NCBI GenBank assembly: GCA_942493265.1
Contig: OW818688.1
Location: 3,658,001 to 3,722,000 of the forward strand
DNA length: 64,000 nucleotides
Direction: 5' to 3'
Origin: UBA12481 sp942493265
GTDB taxonomy: Bacteria; Bacteroidota; Bacteroidia; Bacteroidales; UBA12481
The stretch's first letter is position 1. Every line of letters begins with the position of its first letter. The notes beneath the pieces were generated by a model. The model was not told the origin of the DNA. It searched no databases and saw nothing but the letters and a program-made list of their open reading frames with translations. The position numbers and the translations under genes are program-made. Of the stretch, positions 26,554-36,045 are shown one piece after another.

Positions 26554-27435
26554 TTAAAGTTTTTTCAGATAATCCCCGATCCGGCTGCTTAATGCGCCGG
26601 ATACCGGGGTGAGAGGCAATCTGACATAATCTTCACAGATTCCCATGTTTTTTAAGGCCGACTTGATGCCTGCCGGACTGCCTTCAGCAAAGATGAGCTG
26701 AATGAGTTCAAGCATTTCGTAATGAAGCTTCCGGGCAAGCTCTGGGTCATTCCTGTCCATGGCGGCTACCATGCTGCTCATACGGTCGGGACAAGCATTT
26801 GCCACCACCGAAATTACCCCTTCAGCACCAAGTGCAATCATTGGCAGTGTCAGGGCATCATCTCCGGATAATACTTTGAATCCTTTCGGGCGATCACGGA
26901 GAATGGCCATGATCTGATCGAAATTCCCGCTGGCCTCTTTTGTAGCCACAATGTTCTTAAAATCAGCAGCCAAACGCAGTGTGGTATCCGCTGAAATGTT
27001 GCAACCGGTGCGTCCCGGAACATTATACAGGATTACCGGTACCGGACTTGCGCCGGCAATGGCTTCATAGTGCCTGTAAAGGCCGGCTTGAGTAGGCTTA
27101 TTGTAATAGGGCGTTACATTCAGCAGGTAGCTTATACCATTAAATGATTGCTCTTCAATCAGTCTAACAACCGCCCGGGTATCATTGCCGCCAATACCCA
27201 GAACAACCGGTTTGCGGCCATTATTGGTTTCAAGTATGAGACGGACGATTTCCAGCTTTTCATTTTTGTCCAGGGTAGGGGTTTCAGCGGTTGTTCCCAG
27301 TACAACCAGAAAATCAATTCCCTTTGAAACGGTAAATTCCGTTACCCGTTTTAAAGCCGGGTAATCAACGTTGCCATTACTGTCAAATGGGGTGACCAGG
27401 GCTACCCCGGCACCGCGAATTGGGGTTGTTAACAT
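26554..27435 (-). CDS. dapA: 4-hydroxy-tetrahydrodipicolinate synthase
   Basis: A 293-residue TIM-barrel aldolase condensing pyruvate with aspartate semialdehyde for lysine and diaminopimelate synthesis. The Schiff-base lysine is K166 in VATKEASG; the catalytic tyrosine is Y137 and the substrate arginine R142 in YNVPGRTG; GTTAET lies at 47-52. The length is normal. It is convergent with secA and follows the DUF6913-like gene by 4 bases. Confidence 0.95.
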   Translation of the reverse strand: MLTTPIRGAGVALVTPFDSNGNVDYPALKRVTEFTVSKGIDFLVVLGTTAETPTLDKNEKLEIVRLILETNNGRKPVVLGIGGNDTRAVVRLIEEQSFNGISYLLNVTPYYNKPTQAGLYRHYEAIAGASPVPVILYNVPGRTGCNISADTTLRLAADFKNIVATKEASGNFDQIMAILRDRPKGFKVLSGDDALTLPMIALGAEGVISVVANACPDRMSSMVAAMDRNDPELARKLHYEMLELIQLIFAEGSPAGIKSALKNMGICEDYVRLPLTPVSGALSSRIGDYLKKL

Positions 27436-27439
27436 AATA

Positions 27440-28036
27440 TTAGAAAAGCTTAAAGGATTCAGACTGAGGTTTATTATCCTGGCGATTTTGAATGGATTGA
27501 AGGTATTTTACCAGGTTATCAGCAAGATAGGGCAGGTCGGTACGCTCATTTAGCGCGATCTCAAAATCAAAAACTCCGTGGCAAAATCCTTCCGGACCGG
27601 CAAACATGGTAGCCTGGGATTGCCATAAAACAGTTTGAAGAGCGAAATTTTCTTCCGTATCCAAATAAAAAACAATATCATAAGAATTGGCAGTGAAAGG
27701 TTTGAACTGTTCCTTTTTAGGGGCTTTGAAAAAGTTCAGCTCTTCCTGGCAGATCAGTTCAACGGGCATCCCCGGAAAATGCTTCTCATAATCGAACGGG
27801 TTGAGTTCTTTCCTTTTTTCAGGAATGATTAAAAGTACATGGCACCGGCGGTCCTGACGGTGTACTGCTTTGGCAAACTGGATCACGGGAGCCGCATTTC
27901 CGGCTTTCCGGAGGTCAGCGAGAATGCCGGCACTTTTGGCTTCCCGGAGCGGAATAAAGGCCCTTTTACTGCGTATGCGGTGGAAATGGGCCAGCAGCCG
28001 TGGTATTAAAAACAGTCGTTGAATGAAAGATATCAT
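27440..28036 (-). CDS. Uncharacterised DUF6913-like protein
   Basis: A 198-residue soluble, basic protein without signal or clear catalytic motif. It begins with a basic amphipathic helix (about 1-30), then an alternating beta/alpha pattern (HVLLIIPEKR, YDIVFYLDTEENF, MFAGPEGF) reminiscent of a Rossmann-like fold. It resembles the Bacteroidota family usually found beside dapA; I would call it DUF6913 with moderate confidence. It sits between ligA and dapA with 4-base gaps and is surely cotranscribed. The -7-like sequences TATGTTTG and TAAATTTG lie just upstream, within the end of ligA. Confidence 0.6.
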   Translation of the reverse strand: MISFIQRLFLIPRLLAHFHRIRSKRAFIPLREAKSAGILADLRKAGNAAPVIQFAKAVHRQDRRCHVLLIIPEKRKELNPFDYEKHFPGMPVELICQEELNFFKAPKKEQFKPFTANSYDIVFYLDTEENFALQTVLWQSQATMFAGPEGFCHGVFDFEIALNERTDLPYLADNLVKYLQSIQNRQDNKPQSESFKLF

Positions 28037-28040
28037 AACG

Positions 28041-30050
28041 CTACAAACATAACAAATTTATAAACTCATCTTCCCCCATCAGAGGAATTGACAGATCCGC
28101 TGCCTTCTTCAGCTTTTCCGGTCCCATATTTTCACCGGCGAGGATGAAGCTGGTTTTTGAGGAAACGGAGGAAACATTTTTCCCGCCGTATTTTTCAACC
28201 AGATCCTTCAGCTCATCCCGGCTGAAGCGGCTGAAAGTTCCGGAGATAACAACGGATTTTCCGGTAAGAAGTTGAATCTGCTTAACATCTTCACCGATTT
28301 CCTGGCTGAACTGCAATCCATGGTTTTTCAGTTTTTGAATCAACTGCTGGTTCTTTTCCATTGAAAACCAGGAGATAAGGCTATCTGCAATGCGGTCGCC
28401 TATTTCTCCGATCGACAGGAGTTGTTCCCTGGAGGCTGTCAGTATGGTATCGATGCTGCCGAGCGCACGGGCTAGTTTCTTGGCTACGGTTTCCCCAATG
28501 AACCTGATACCAAGGGCAAAAAGCACACGTTCAAAACGAATTTGCTTGGAAGCTTCAATGGCAGCGATCAGGTTGGATGCGGATTTATCGGCAAACCTGT
28601 CGAGGCCGATCAGTTGCTCATAGGTAAGTTCGTATAAATCAGCAACTGAATGCAGCAGTTTAGCGTCGAAAAGCTGCCCAACCGTTTCAGTACCCGCGCT
28701 GTCGATGTTCATGGCCTTGCGGCTGATGAAATGTTCAATTTTGCCTTTGATCTGGGGGGGACAAAAGTCATCGTTCGGACAATAATGCCTGGCTTCACCA
28801 GGATCCCTGGTCAGCTCCGTGCCGCATTCGGGGCAATGAGTGATGAACTGTATACCTGTGGCAAACAAATCCCTCCGGGAATGATTTACACCGATGATTT
28901 TCGGAATGATTTCTCCGCCTTTCTCAATGATCACATAATCACTAAGATGCAGATCCAGCAGTTGGATCTGATCAGCATTGTGCAATGACGCCCTCTTAAC
29001 GGTGGTTCCTGCAAGCAAAACCGGCTCCAGGTTGGCCACCGGAGTAATTGCCCCGGTACGCCCTACCTGAAAGTCGACCGATACCAAACGGGTCTCAGCC
29101 TGATCCGGAGGATATTTATAGGCAATCGCCCAACGTGGACTCTTGGCTGTAAAGCCAAGTGTGGTTTGCTGTTGAATAGAATTTACCTTGATAACAGCAC
29201 CATCCGTATCAAAAGGAAGTTTTTTCCGTGCATCTTTCCACCGGTCAATAAAGGCTAAAACCTCTTCAATGGTTTGGCATACCTCCAGATAAGGTGGAAT
29301 CTTGAATCCTGCACTGCGCGCCCAGTTGAGATTGTCACTATGAGTGCTTCGGGGAAGGTTTTCCCCGGCCAGACTATATAAAAAACAATCAAGCTTTCTT
29401 TTAGCCACCATCGAGGAATTCTGCATTTTGAGCGTTCCGGATGCTGCATTTCGCGGATTGGCGAAGGGAGCTTCCCCATCAGCGATCCGCTCCTCATTCA
29501 ACACATTGAATATTTCATGCTGCAGGATAATCTCACCACGGATTTCAAAAATGGGCGGACTATCGTCCTGATTGATAGTTAAAGGTACGCTGCGGATGGT
29601 TTTCACATTTGCAGTAACATCATCGCCCTGAATCCCGTCGCCACGGGTAATTGCCTGAATCAACCTTCCATTTTCGTAAGTCAGGCTGATGGCTGCACCG
29701 TCATATTTGAGCTCACAGACATATTCCACAGGCCCATCAAACAGTTTTCTGATCCGGTTATCGAAATCAATGACTTCCTCGCGATTGTAAGTGTTTGACA
29801 ATGAGTACATGGCAACACGATGTTCGCGCTGGATGAATTCCTGGTTACGGTCATCACCAATGCGGCGCGAAGGTGAAAGGGGATCGGCTGATTCAGGATA
29901 GTCATGCTCCAATTTAATCAGTTCCTCCATTAACCGGTCATACTCAAAGTCGGAAATTGACGGTTGGTTAAGAACATAATACCGGTGGTTGTGGGTATTC
30001 AGCTCATTTTTAAGAAATTCAATTCGCTGATAAACAGAGTCTATATCCAT
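28041..30050 (-). CDS. ligA: NAD-dependent DNA ligase LigA
   Basis: A 669-residue ligase sealing nicks with NAD. The N-terminal Ia domain is present, adenylated lysine K115 lies in CELKYDGAA, and the OB fold follows. A Cys4 zinc finger (CPECG...CPNDDFCP), helix-hairpin-helix repeats and a C-terminal BRCT domain (about 592-669) complete it. It has full length and all domains. It is the first gene of ligA - DUF6913 - dapA and is divergent from the B12 uptake unit. Confidence 0.97.
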   Translation of the reverse strand: MDIDSVYQRIEFLKNELNTHNHRYYVLNQPSISDFEYDRLMEELIKLEHDYPESADPLSPSRRIGDDRNQEFIQREHRVAMYSLSNTYNREEVIDFDNRIRKLFDGPVEYVCELKYDGAAISLTYENGRLIQAITRGDGIQGDDVTANVKTIRSVPLTINQDDSPPIFEIRGEIILQHEIFNVLNEERIADGEAPFANPRNAASGTLKMQNSSMVAKRKLDCFLYSLAGENLPRSTHSDNLNWARSAGFKIPPYLEVCQTIEEVLAFIDRWKDARKKLPFDTDGAVIKVNSIQQQTTLGFTAKSPRWAIAYKYPPDQAETRLVSVDFQVGRTGAITPVANLEPVLLAGTTVKRASLHNADQIQLLDLHLSDYVIIEKGGEIIPKIIGVNHSRRDLFATGIQFITHCPECGTELTRDPGEARHYCPNDDFCPPQIKGKIEHFISRKAMNIDSAGTETVGQLFDAKLLHSVADLYELTYEQLIGLDRFADKSASNLIAAIEASKQIRFERVLFALGIRFIGETVAKKLARALGSIDTILTASREQLLSIGEIGDRIADSLISWFSMEKNQQLIQKLKNHGLQFSQEIGEDVKQIQLLTGKSVVISGTFSRFSRDELKDLVEKYGGKNVSSVSSKTSFILAGENMGPEKLKKAADLSIPLMGEDEFINLLCL

Positions 30051-30132
30051 TATTGATCGTTTGTTTAAAAATAGAACAGTTTTCCGGGTTGATTGCTTTT
30101 CCGCGAGTACAAATTATCACTACTTTTACACC

Positions 30133-30302
30133 GCACAGGTTTGCATTCACTATCCGGTGATTGTAAAAAGAGGGAATCAGGTGAAAAACCTGAACAGTTT
30201 CCGCTGCTGTAAGCTCCGTCAAAAGCTCTGGCAACCCGCCACTGTTCATTAGGAATGGGAAGGCGCCAGATGAAGGGAGCAAGTCAGAAGACCTGCCTGT
30301 GC
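30133..30302 (+). ncRNA. Cobalamin (AdoCbl) riboswitch
   Basis: The P1 stem GCACAGG (30133-30139) pairs with CCTGTGC (30296-30302). The conserved core GAGGGAATCAGGTGAAAA starts near 30170, and the region around CCGCTGCTGTAAGC is at 30201-30214. GCCACTG is at 30238-30244, GGAAGGCGCC at 30257-30268, and the B12 box AGTCAGAAGACCTGCC at 30282-30297. The riboswitch represses expression when adenosylcobalamin is plentiful. It ends 39 bases before the btuB start with no obvious terminator hairpin after it, so translational control is likely. Confidence 0.92.
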
Positions 30303-30341
30303 AAATATTAACCAATGGGGTTCGGAATAAACCTTAAGGAT

Positions 30342-32306
30342 ATGCACAGAAAGAATTATACCATAATTTCATTTGCGGTTTTGCTGGCTGGCCTGATCAG
30401 TAATGTTTATTCCCTGAACGCCCAATCTATGGAAGTTAGGCTGGATGAGATTCAGATACTGGGGTCGCGAAAAAGCCTGCATGCCACCGACCTGCATACC
30501 GTTAGACTGGATACCGTTCTCAAAACTAAATACTTCGGGTCCGATCTGTCACTTATCCTGAAACAGGAAACCAATCTGAACATCACACAATACGGGGGAC
30601 AGGGATCGCTGGCGTCCATCCGCCTCAGGGGTTCGGCCCCTTCACAAACCCAGATCAACTGGAATGGAATCCCGGTGAACAGTCCAACCACCGGCAGTAT
30701 CGATCTTTCTCTTTTGTCGGGCGGAATGGCTGATGCCATTGAAGTTGCTTATGGCGCCGGCGGAACCTTGTTTGGCAACGGAACGTTTGGCGGATCGATA
30801 AACCTGTTTAATAATCCTGACTGGGAAAACCGGATCACCGTGAATGTGGCTGGTGAAGCCGGTTCCTGGAACCATTATAAAACCGGATTGAGCATCCGCG
30901 CGGGAAGTGATTCCTTTCAGTATCACCTGACGGGTTTGTACCAGTCGAGTCCCAACGCATACCGGTACACCAATCCATTCAGAGCTGGAAATCCTGCGGA
31001 ATTCCGGGTAAACGATTCGATGAATCTGACGGCATTTCAACAGCACTTATTCTTCAGGCTGCCCCGTAACTGGTTCATTCAATATGGTTCCTGGCTTCAC
31101 TTCCGTGATAAGCAGCTGCCTGCCTCCATGAGTTCAGCGCCTGTTTATTCGGCATCACAGAAAGATCAAAGCATCAGGCAGTTTATCCGGGTGGCAAAAT
31201 GGTACCGGAAATCTACGTTTGAGGTGGTGGCGGCCACTTTTACCGACAGCCTGCTTTATGCGGAGAAACGAATCAGCACCGATTCAATCACAAAATATTC
31301 AGGTATACGGTCTTTTGATACTTACCTGAGCTTTTACCACCGTTGGTTTATCACAGATAACCTGTCCGTTGAAAACGGCGCCGACTTCGAATATCAGTCG
31401 GCTAATGTGGAAGCATACAACGGCTTAACCCATGAATTGCGCGGAGCCTTATTCGGCTTGGTAAAATACAAGATCAAACAATTCTCCACCAACCTATCTT
31501 ATCGCGAGGTCTTTTATTCCATGACCGGCCCAAAACCGCTTTTCGCAGCGGCATTCCAGTATCAGCCGGCCGGCAGCGGTTTTTCATTCAAAGGTCAGGT
31601 CTCAAATAAATTCAGGTTCCCAACCTTGAACGACCGGTACTGGCAGCCCGGAGGAAACCCGGAATTGTTGCCCGAAACCGGTACCGGGTATGATCTGGGA
31701 ATCAACTGGGAGGCTGCGGTTTCAACGAAAACAAGCATCGCCATCAGTTCCATGCTGTTCATCCAGAAAATAAATAACTGGATCCAATGGGTTCCGACGG
31801 GTACTTACTGGTCTCCTCAAAATATCCGTAAAGTACAATGCCAGGGTCTGGAATTGGATATTACCGGCAAGTGGAAACTCAGATCGGCAAGTTTGACCGC
31901 CAAAGCGATGTATACCTATACCGAAAGCCTGGATATGAGCATGCAGGAATCTGAACGCAGGTACCAGCGGCAACTCCCCTATGTTCCGTTCCATCTGCTT
32001 AAAATTCAGTCGGGGATCAACTATAAACGGTTTGAGGCAAACCTGGGCTATAAGTTTACGGGCCGGCGTTTTACTACCGACGATCATGATCCCTGGCTCG
32101 ATCTGAATCCTTACCATCTGGCTGATCTGTCATTTGGCTATACTTTTTTAACGCGGAAAGATAAAGTCATCCTGATGGCACATATTTATAATCTTTTCGA
32201 TGCACAATTTCAATTGATACGCGCGTATCCCGCTCCCGGGAGATCATTTTATCTGTCTGTAAACTATTTATTTAATCAAAAAATCAAAAAAAGAAATGAG
32301 ACGTAA
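30342..32306 (+). CDS. btuB: TonB-dependent vitamin B12 receptor (BtuB-like)
   Basis: A 654-residue outer-membrane receptor. A signal peptide (about 1-27, ending LNAQS) is followed by a plug domain (about 30-150: GQGSLASIRLRGSAPSQTQINWNG, GAGGTLFGNGTFGGSINL) and a 22-strand-type barrel ending in an aromatic residue pattern (FYLSVNYLF). ATG 30342 is chosen over an upstream TTG-type start because AAGGA lies 2-7 bases before it and the signal peptide begins there. The riboswitch just upstream gives the substrate. It overlaps the next gene by 11 bases. Confidence 0.9.
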   Translation: MHRKNYTIISFAVLLAGLISNVYSLNAQSMEVRLDEIQILGSRKSLHATDLHTVRLDTVLKTKYFGSDLSLILKQETNLNITQYGGQGSLASIRLRGSAPSQTQINWNGIPVNSPTTGSIDLSLLSGGMADAIEVAYGAGGTLFGNGTFGGSINLFNNPDWENRITVNVAGEAGSWNHYKTGLSIRAGSDSFQYHLTGLYQSSPNAYRYTNPFRAGNPAEFRVNDSMNLTAFQQHLFFRLPRNWFIQYGSWLHFRDKQLPASMSSAPVYSASQKDQSIRQFIRVAKWYRKSTFEVVAATFTDSLLYAEKRISTDSITKYSGIRSFDTYLSFYHRWFITDNLSVENGADFEYQSANVEAYNGLTHELRGALFGLVKYKIKQFSTNLSYREVFYSMTGPKPLFAAAFQYQPAGSGFSFKGQVSNKFRFPTLNDRYWQPGGNPELLPETGTGYDLGINWEAAVSTKTSIAISSMLFIQKINNWIQWVPTGTYWSPQNIRKVQCQGLELDITGKWKLRSASLTAKAMYTYTESLDMSMQESERRYQRQLPYVPFHLLKIQSGINYKRFEANLGYKFTGRRFTTDDHDPWLDLNPYHLADLSFGYTFLTRKDKVILMAHIYNLFDAQFQLIRAYPAPGRSFYLSVNYLFNQKIKKRNET

Positions 32307-33360
32307 TTGGTATGTTTTTGTGGTTTTAGGAACATTATTAACAGCATCATGCGGCAAGGAAACTCCGGATGATGAAAGTGAAATCGGATTTCTGCATGGT
32401 GCGTACATTACAAATGAGGGAGCTTTTGGAAATAGCAACGGATCCGTCAGTTATTTCGATACCGACTCGGTTATCCTGATCAATCATGTTTTTGAATCGG
32501 TTAACGGGCGCGCCCTGGGCGATGTGGTGCAATCAATGGCTATTGCCGGAGATAAAGGATTCATCGTGGTGAATAATTCTCAAAAGGTGGAAATTGTTGA
32601 TCTTAAAACATTTGCATCTGTTGGAGTTATCGAAGGACTGGAGTATCCCAGGTCTTTTCTGGCTGTTGATGATAAAAAGGGCTATCTCACGGATGGCAAT
32701 TTCAGCGGACGTGTTTATGTGATTGATCTGGTATCACTTAAAATTACAGACACCATCGCCTGTGGCAGCGGACCTGAAAAAATGGTTCTTTTTGAAAACA
32801 ACCTGCTGGTAGCCAATTCCGGAGGATGGGGGAACGACAGCACCATCACGGTAATTAACACCAAAACGGATCAGGTAACCGCAAGCTGGATTGCAGGCAT
32901 GAATCCCGCCGACCTGGTTCTTGACAAGGATGAACAGCTTTGGGTGCTTTGCAAGGGGAAGGTGGTTTGGAACATGGATTTCACGATCGGTGAAGAAACC
33001 ACTTCAGCGCTCGTGCTGTTGGATCCATCAACCGGAAAGATTAAGCAAACCATTGATATCGGTATGGTTGGAGATTATTTCTGGCCACAACGGATCGGGA
33101 TTAACAAGAAGAAGGACAAAGTCTTTTACCTCGAAGCTGGCGGGATTTATCAGATAAACCTCAATGGTACCGGGAGTGATCAGCCGCTGATTTCAAAAAG
33201 CCTGTATGGTTTTGGTATTGATCCCGAAACCGACCTGATTTATGCGCTTCATGCTCCTTCCTTTACAACCTCCGGATGGCTGTTTCGGTTTGAAGCCGGC
33301 GGAGTGTCGCTGGATTCTCTTGAAGTGGGCATCGGACCGAACCAGATTGTTTTTAACTAA
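32296..33360 (+). CDS. btuG: BtuG-like beta-propeller lipoprotein
   Basis: A 354-residue lipoprotein with lipobox TASC (lipidated C19) and repeated propeller blades of the YncE/DUF5074 type (for example FIVVNNSQKVEIVDLKT, GYLTDGNFSGRVYVIDL, NLLVANSGG). BtuG in Bacteroides is a surface-exposed propeller that captures cobalamin and caps BtuB. Here the gene overlaps btuB by 11 bases and shares its riboswitch, which strongly supports the same role. The assignment to BtuG specifically is from fold and context, not from a measured identity. Confidence 0.78.
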   Translation: MRRNWYVFVVLGTLLTASCGKETPDDESEIGFLHGAYITNEGAFGNSNGSVSYFDTDSVILINHVFESVNGRALGDVVQSMAIAGDKGFIVVNNSQKVEIVDLKTFASVGVIEGLEYPRSFLAVDDKKGYLTDGNFSGRVYVIDLVSLKITDTIACGSGPEKMVLFENNLLVANSGGWGNDSTITVINTKTDQVTASWIAGMNPADLVLDKDEQLWVLCKGKVVWNMDFTIGEETTSALVLLDPSTGKIKQTIDIGMVGDYFWPQRIGINKKKDKVFYLEAGGIYQINLNGTGSDQPLISKSLYGFGIDPETDLIYALHAPSFTTSGWLFRFEAGGVSLDSLEVGIGPNQIVFN

Positions 33361-33376
33361 CCCACTGGAGCTTTTC

Positions 33377-33406
33377 TTGAGTTCCCCTGTTTAATTTCTA
33401 TTTTTG
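33377..33406 (+). promoter_or_regulatory. Promoter of the secreted protease gene
   Basis: TTG (33377-33379), 19 bases, then TATTTTTG (33399-33406) fits the -33/-7 consensus. The start is expected near 33411 and the ATG is at 33433. Confidence 0.65.
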
Positions 33407-33432
33407 ACGATTATACGTGAACAGGGGAGCTC
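33379..33432. repeat. 13-base inverted repeat flanking the protease promoter
   Basis: The left arm GAGTTCCCCTGTT (33379-33391) and right arm AACAGGGGAGCTC (33420-33432) match in 12 of 13 positions, with a 28-base spacer that contains the -7 element. The right arm ends at the base before the ATG. It could be a protein-binding dyad. As RNA it is not a terminator for btuG, since no T-run follows. Confidence 0.55.
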
Positions 33433-36045
33433 ATGAAAAAGCCACTATTGATAATAATACTTTTCGTTTTTCCTTTTTGTCTGAATGCCCAGATCGAGTA
33501 TCCGGGCAAACCGCGGAGTCAGGATCTAAAGCTGAAAACAGCTCCTGCAACAATCTCTTTTCCAGGATTATCCCCTAAGGCTGAAGCTTCCTACCTTTCA
33601 AAATTTACTCCGGAACTCAAATCGATGGTTTTTGCCTATCCCTTTGATACATTGTTAAATGCAGATAATCAAGGAACCTGGGAAACCATGCCGGACGGAT
33701 CAGGGATCTGGCGCCTGAGCCTCCATTCTCCAAACGCATTCTCTTTGAACCTGATCTTCAGTCGGTTTAAATTGCCTCCCGGAGCCAGCATGTTTCTTTA
33801 TACGCCCGGTTATCAAACGGTCCGTGGCGCTTTTACTTCAAAAAATCAATTGGAATCAGGCGTTTTGGCTACGGTTCCGCTGCCCGGTGACAGGGTCACC
33901 GTTGAACTGAATATTCCGCCAAATGCTGAATTCAGGCCTGATATAGAGATTTCGAAGGTATCGCATGATTTTAAAGGTTTCTTTACAGAATCATCAGCAC
34001 AAACTTCGGGCGATTGCAATGTGGATATCAATTGTCCAGCCGGTGCAGCCTGGCAGACCGAAAAAAAATCGGTGGTTAAATTCATCAGGGGAGGAGTCTG
34101 GCTCTGTTCCGGCGCCCTGATCAACAATGCCAGGAATGATGGCCGTCCCTTATTGTTAAGCGCAAATCATACCATTGGAAATCAATCACATGCTGACCAA
34201 ACAGTATTCTTTTTTCGGTATGAACGTCCTTCTTGCAGCAGCGGAAACGGTACTCTTCAATATACCCTTTCGGGAGCGAAAATGTTAGCCACTACCAGCA
34301 AGGTGGATTTCAGCCTGGTAGAGTTAAGCTCAGTCCCCCCGCAGAATTATGAACCCGTTTATGCCGGCTGGGATCGAAGAATCACAGCCTTTCTCGACAC
34401 CGTAACCTGCATCCACCATCCTAACGGAGATGTAAAAAAGTTATCGAGATCCTTCAGAAGGGTTGTTACAGCGGATTTCGGAGGCGGGTATGATACCAAT
34501 ACGCACTGGAAGATAAGTGCCTGGGATTTAGGTACAACCGAGCCAGGATCATCCGGGTCGCCGCTGTTTAACAATGATCACAGGATAGTGGGGGATCTGA
34601 CAGGCGGAGATGCCAGCTGCTCTTACAATTTCAATGATTATTTTCAGAAATTTTCAGTCAGCTGGGATAAATACCCGGATTCATCCAGCCAGCTGAAATA
34701 TTGGCTGGATCCTGATGAAACCGGTTTATTGGTTTTAAATGGTTATGATCCATTTTCCGGTGGAAAACCGGTGGCAAATTTCAGTATCCGTCCGGAACAT
34801 ATCCAGGTAGGCCGTAAAGTTTATTTCGAGGACCTTTCAACCGGGCAGCCGAACTCCTGGAGGTGGACCTTTGAAGCCGGAACTCCTTCCACATCGAGTC
34901 TGCAAACGCCACTCCCGGTGAAATTTGACCTCCCCGGCACCTACCATATCACCTTGCACATCAGCAATGACCTGGGAGTTGATACGCTTCAACAAACCAT
35001 CACGGTTACTGACTTTCCATCCTATTTATTGAGTGAAAACCGGATTGTCCCCGGTCGGCAGGTGGAATTAACCGACCAGAGTACCGGTGACCCGGTATCT
35101 GTATCCTGGTCAGTAACAGGTGCAACAACACCCGTATTTAGTGGGCCGGATATGATGCTGAGCTTCCCTGATCAAGGCGATTATTCTGTTTTTGAGATCG
35201 TTGAGTTTTCCGACTTTTCTGATACCCTCGTCCATTATAACCAGATCAGGGTGATCCCTGATTTGCTGGCATTCCGGCCATATTCATTCAGCAATGTTGA
35301 CCCTGATGAACATACCGGCTACACCACCATCAGCAGCATGGGGTACCTTCCGGGATCCAACAGCCAGGGTGTTGTGGGATTTGCCGAGGCTTTCCGGAAT
35401 ACCAGTGATACTACCTTTATCATTAATGGAATTACCATCCCCATTGAGAAAAAGTCTTCCTGGATGTCAAACTATTCCCTGCCCATTGTCATCTGGAATG
35501 CGAAAAAACAAGTGATCATGAGGGATTCAGTGATGATATCCAACTATTTGCCAGAAAGCCGCCTGACCAAATGGCTCAGGTCGCCGGTTAATTTTGATAC
35601 CCTGATTTACATTGGTTTTGAGGTGCGTCCCTGGGACCAGGGTACATTCATTTCAAAAATGGCCACGGACCGGGGGGAAACAGGTGAGAATACAGCATAT
35701 GTCATTAAAGGCAGTCAATGGCAGTCGGTTACCGATTTTGCAGGTCTTCATTCCTCATTTGATTTTACAATGGAAACTTCAATCCTTCTGAATGCTTTTA
35801 AGGAACAAATCAAAATCCTTCCGAATTACAATGATGGTAATTTCACCGTCGACCTGGGAGCTTTGGTATTTAATCAGGTGGATATTACTGTTTATAATAT
35901 TAAGGGTCAGGAAGTTGTAACCAATGTCACCAAAAGCGACAATCAGATCGCTTTTCAGATACAGCCCGTACCCGGGGTTTATGTTGTACGTTTGATTATC
36001 GACAACTTTCAGTTTGCAACAAAACTGATGATCATAAGACATTAA
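33433..36045 (+). CDS. Secreted trypsin-fold serine protease with PKD and T9SS sorting domain
   Basis: An 870-residue protein with a signal peptide (1-19, ending LNAQ) and an N-terminal propeptide-like region to about 190. The lysyl-endopeptidase-like catalytic domain (about 195-445) has H246 in SANHTI, D292 in VDFSLVEL and S374 in GSSGSPLF. A PKD domain (about 450-530, WRWTFEAG) and further beta domains follow. The C-terminal 75 residues (LPNYNDGNF... VYNIKGQEV... GVYVVRL) are a type A-like type IX secretion signal. It should be exported through the T9SS and attached or released at the surface. The gene is monocistronic, and its stop overlaps the stop of the convergent gene by 4 bases. Confidence 0.88.
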   Translation: MKKPLLIIILFVFPFCLNAQIEYPGKPRSQDLKLKTAPATISFPGLSPKAEASYLSKFTPELKSMVFAYPFDTLLNADNQGTWETMPDGSGIWRLSLHSPNAFSLNLIFSRFKLPPGASMFLYTPGYQTVRGAFTSKNQLESGVLATVPLPGDRVTVELNIPPNAEFRPDIEISKVSHDFKGFFTESSAQTSGDCNVDINCPAGAAWQTEKKSVVKFIRGGVWLCSGALINNARNDGRPLLLSANHTIGNQSHADQTVFFFRYERPSCSSGNGTLQYTLSGAKMLATTSKVDFSLVELSSVPPQNYEPVYAGWDRRITAFLDTVTCIHHPNGDVKKLSRSFRRVVTADFGGGYDTNTHWKISAWDLGTTEPGSSGSPLFNNDHRIVGDLTGGDASCSYNFNDYFQKFSVSWDKYPDSSSQLKYWLDPDETGLLVLNGYDPFSGGKPVANFSIRPEHIQVGRKVYFEDLSTGQPNSWRWTFEAGTPSTSSLQTPLPVKFDLPGTYHITLHISNDLGVDTLQQTITVTDFPSYLLSENRIVPGRQVELTDQSTGDPVSVSWSVTGATTPVFSGPDMMLSFPDQGDYSVFEIVEFSDFSDTLVHYNQIRVIPDLLAFRPYSFSNVDPDEHTGYTTISSMGYLPGSNSQGVVGFAEAFRNTSDTTFIINGITIPIEKKSSWMSNYSLPIVIWNAKKQVIMRDSVMISNYLPESRLTKWLRSPVNFDTLIYIGFEVRPWDQGTFISKMATDRGETGENTAYVIKGSQWQSVTDFAGLHSSFDFTMETSILLNAFKEQIKILPNYNDGNFTVDLGALVFNQVDITVYNIKGQEVVTNVTKSDNQIAFQIQPVPGVYVVRLIIDNFQFATKLMIIRH

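Noticed and set aside
30061..30252. Small gene in the riboswitch region
   Set aside because: The open frame coincides with the conserved cobalamin riboswitch and has no protein family features.
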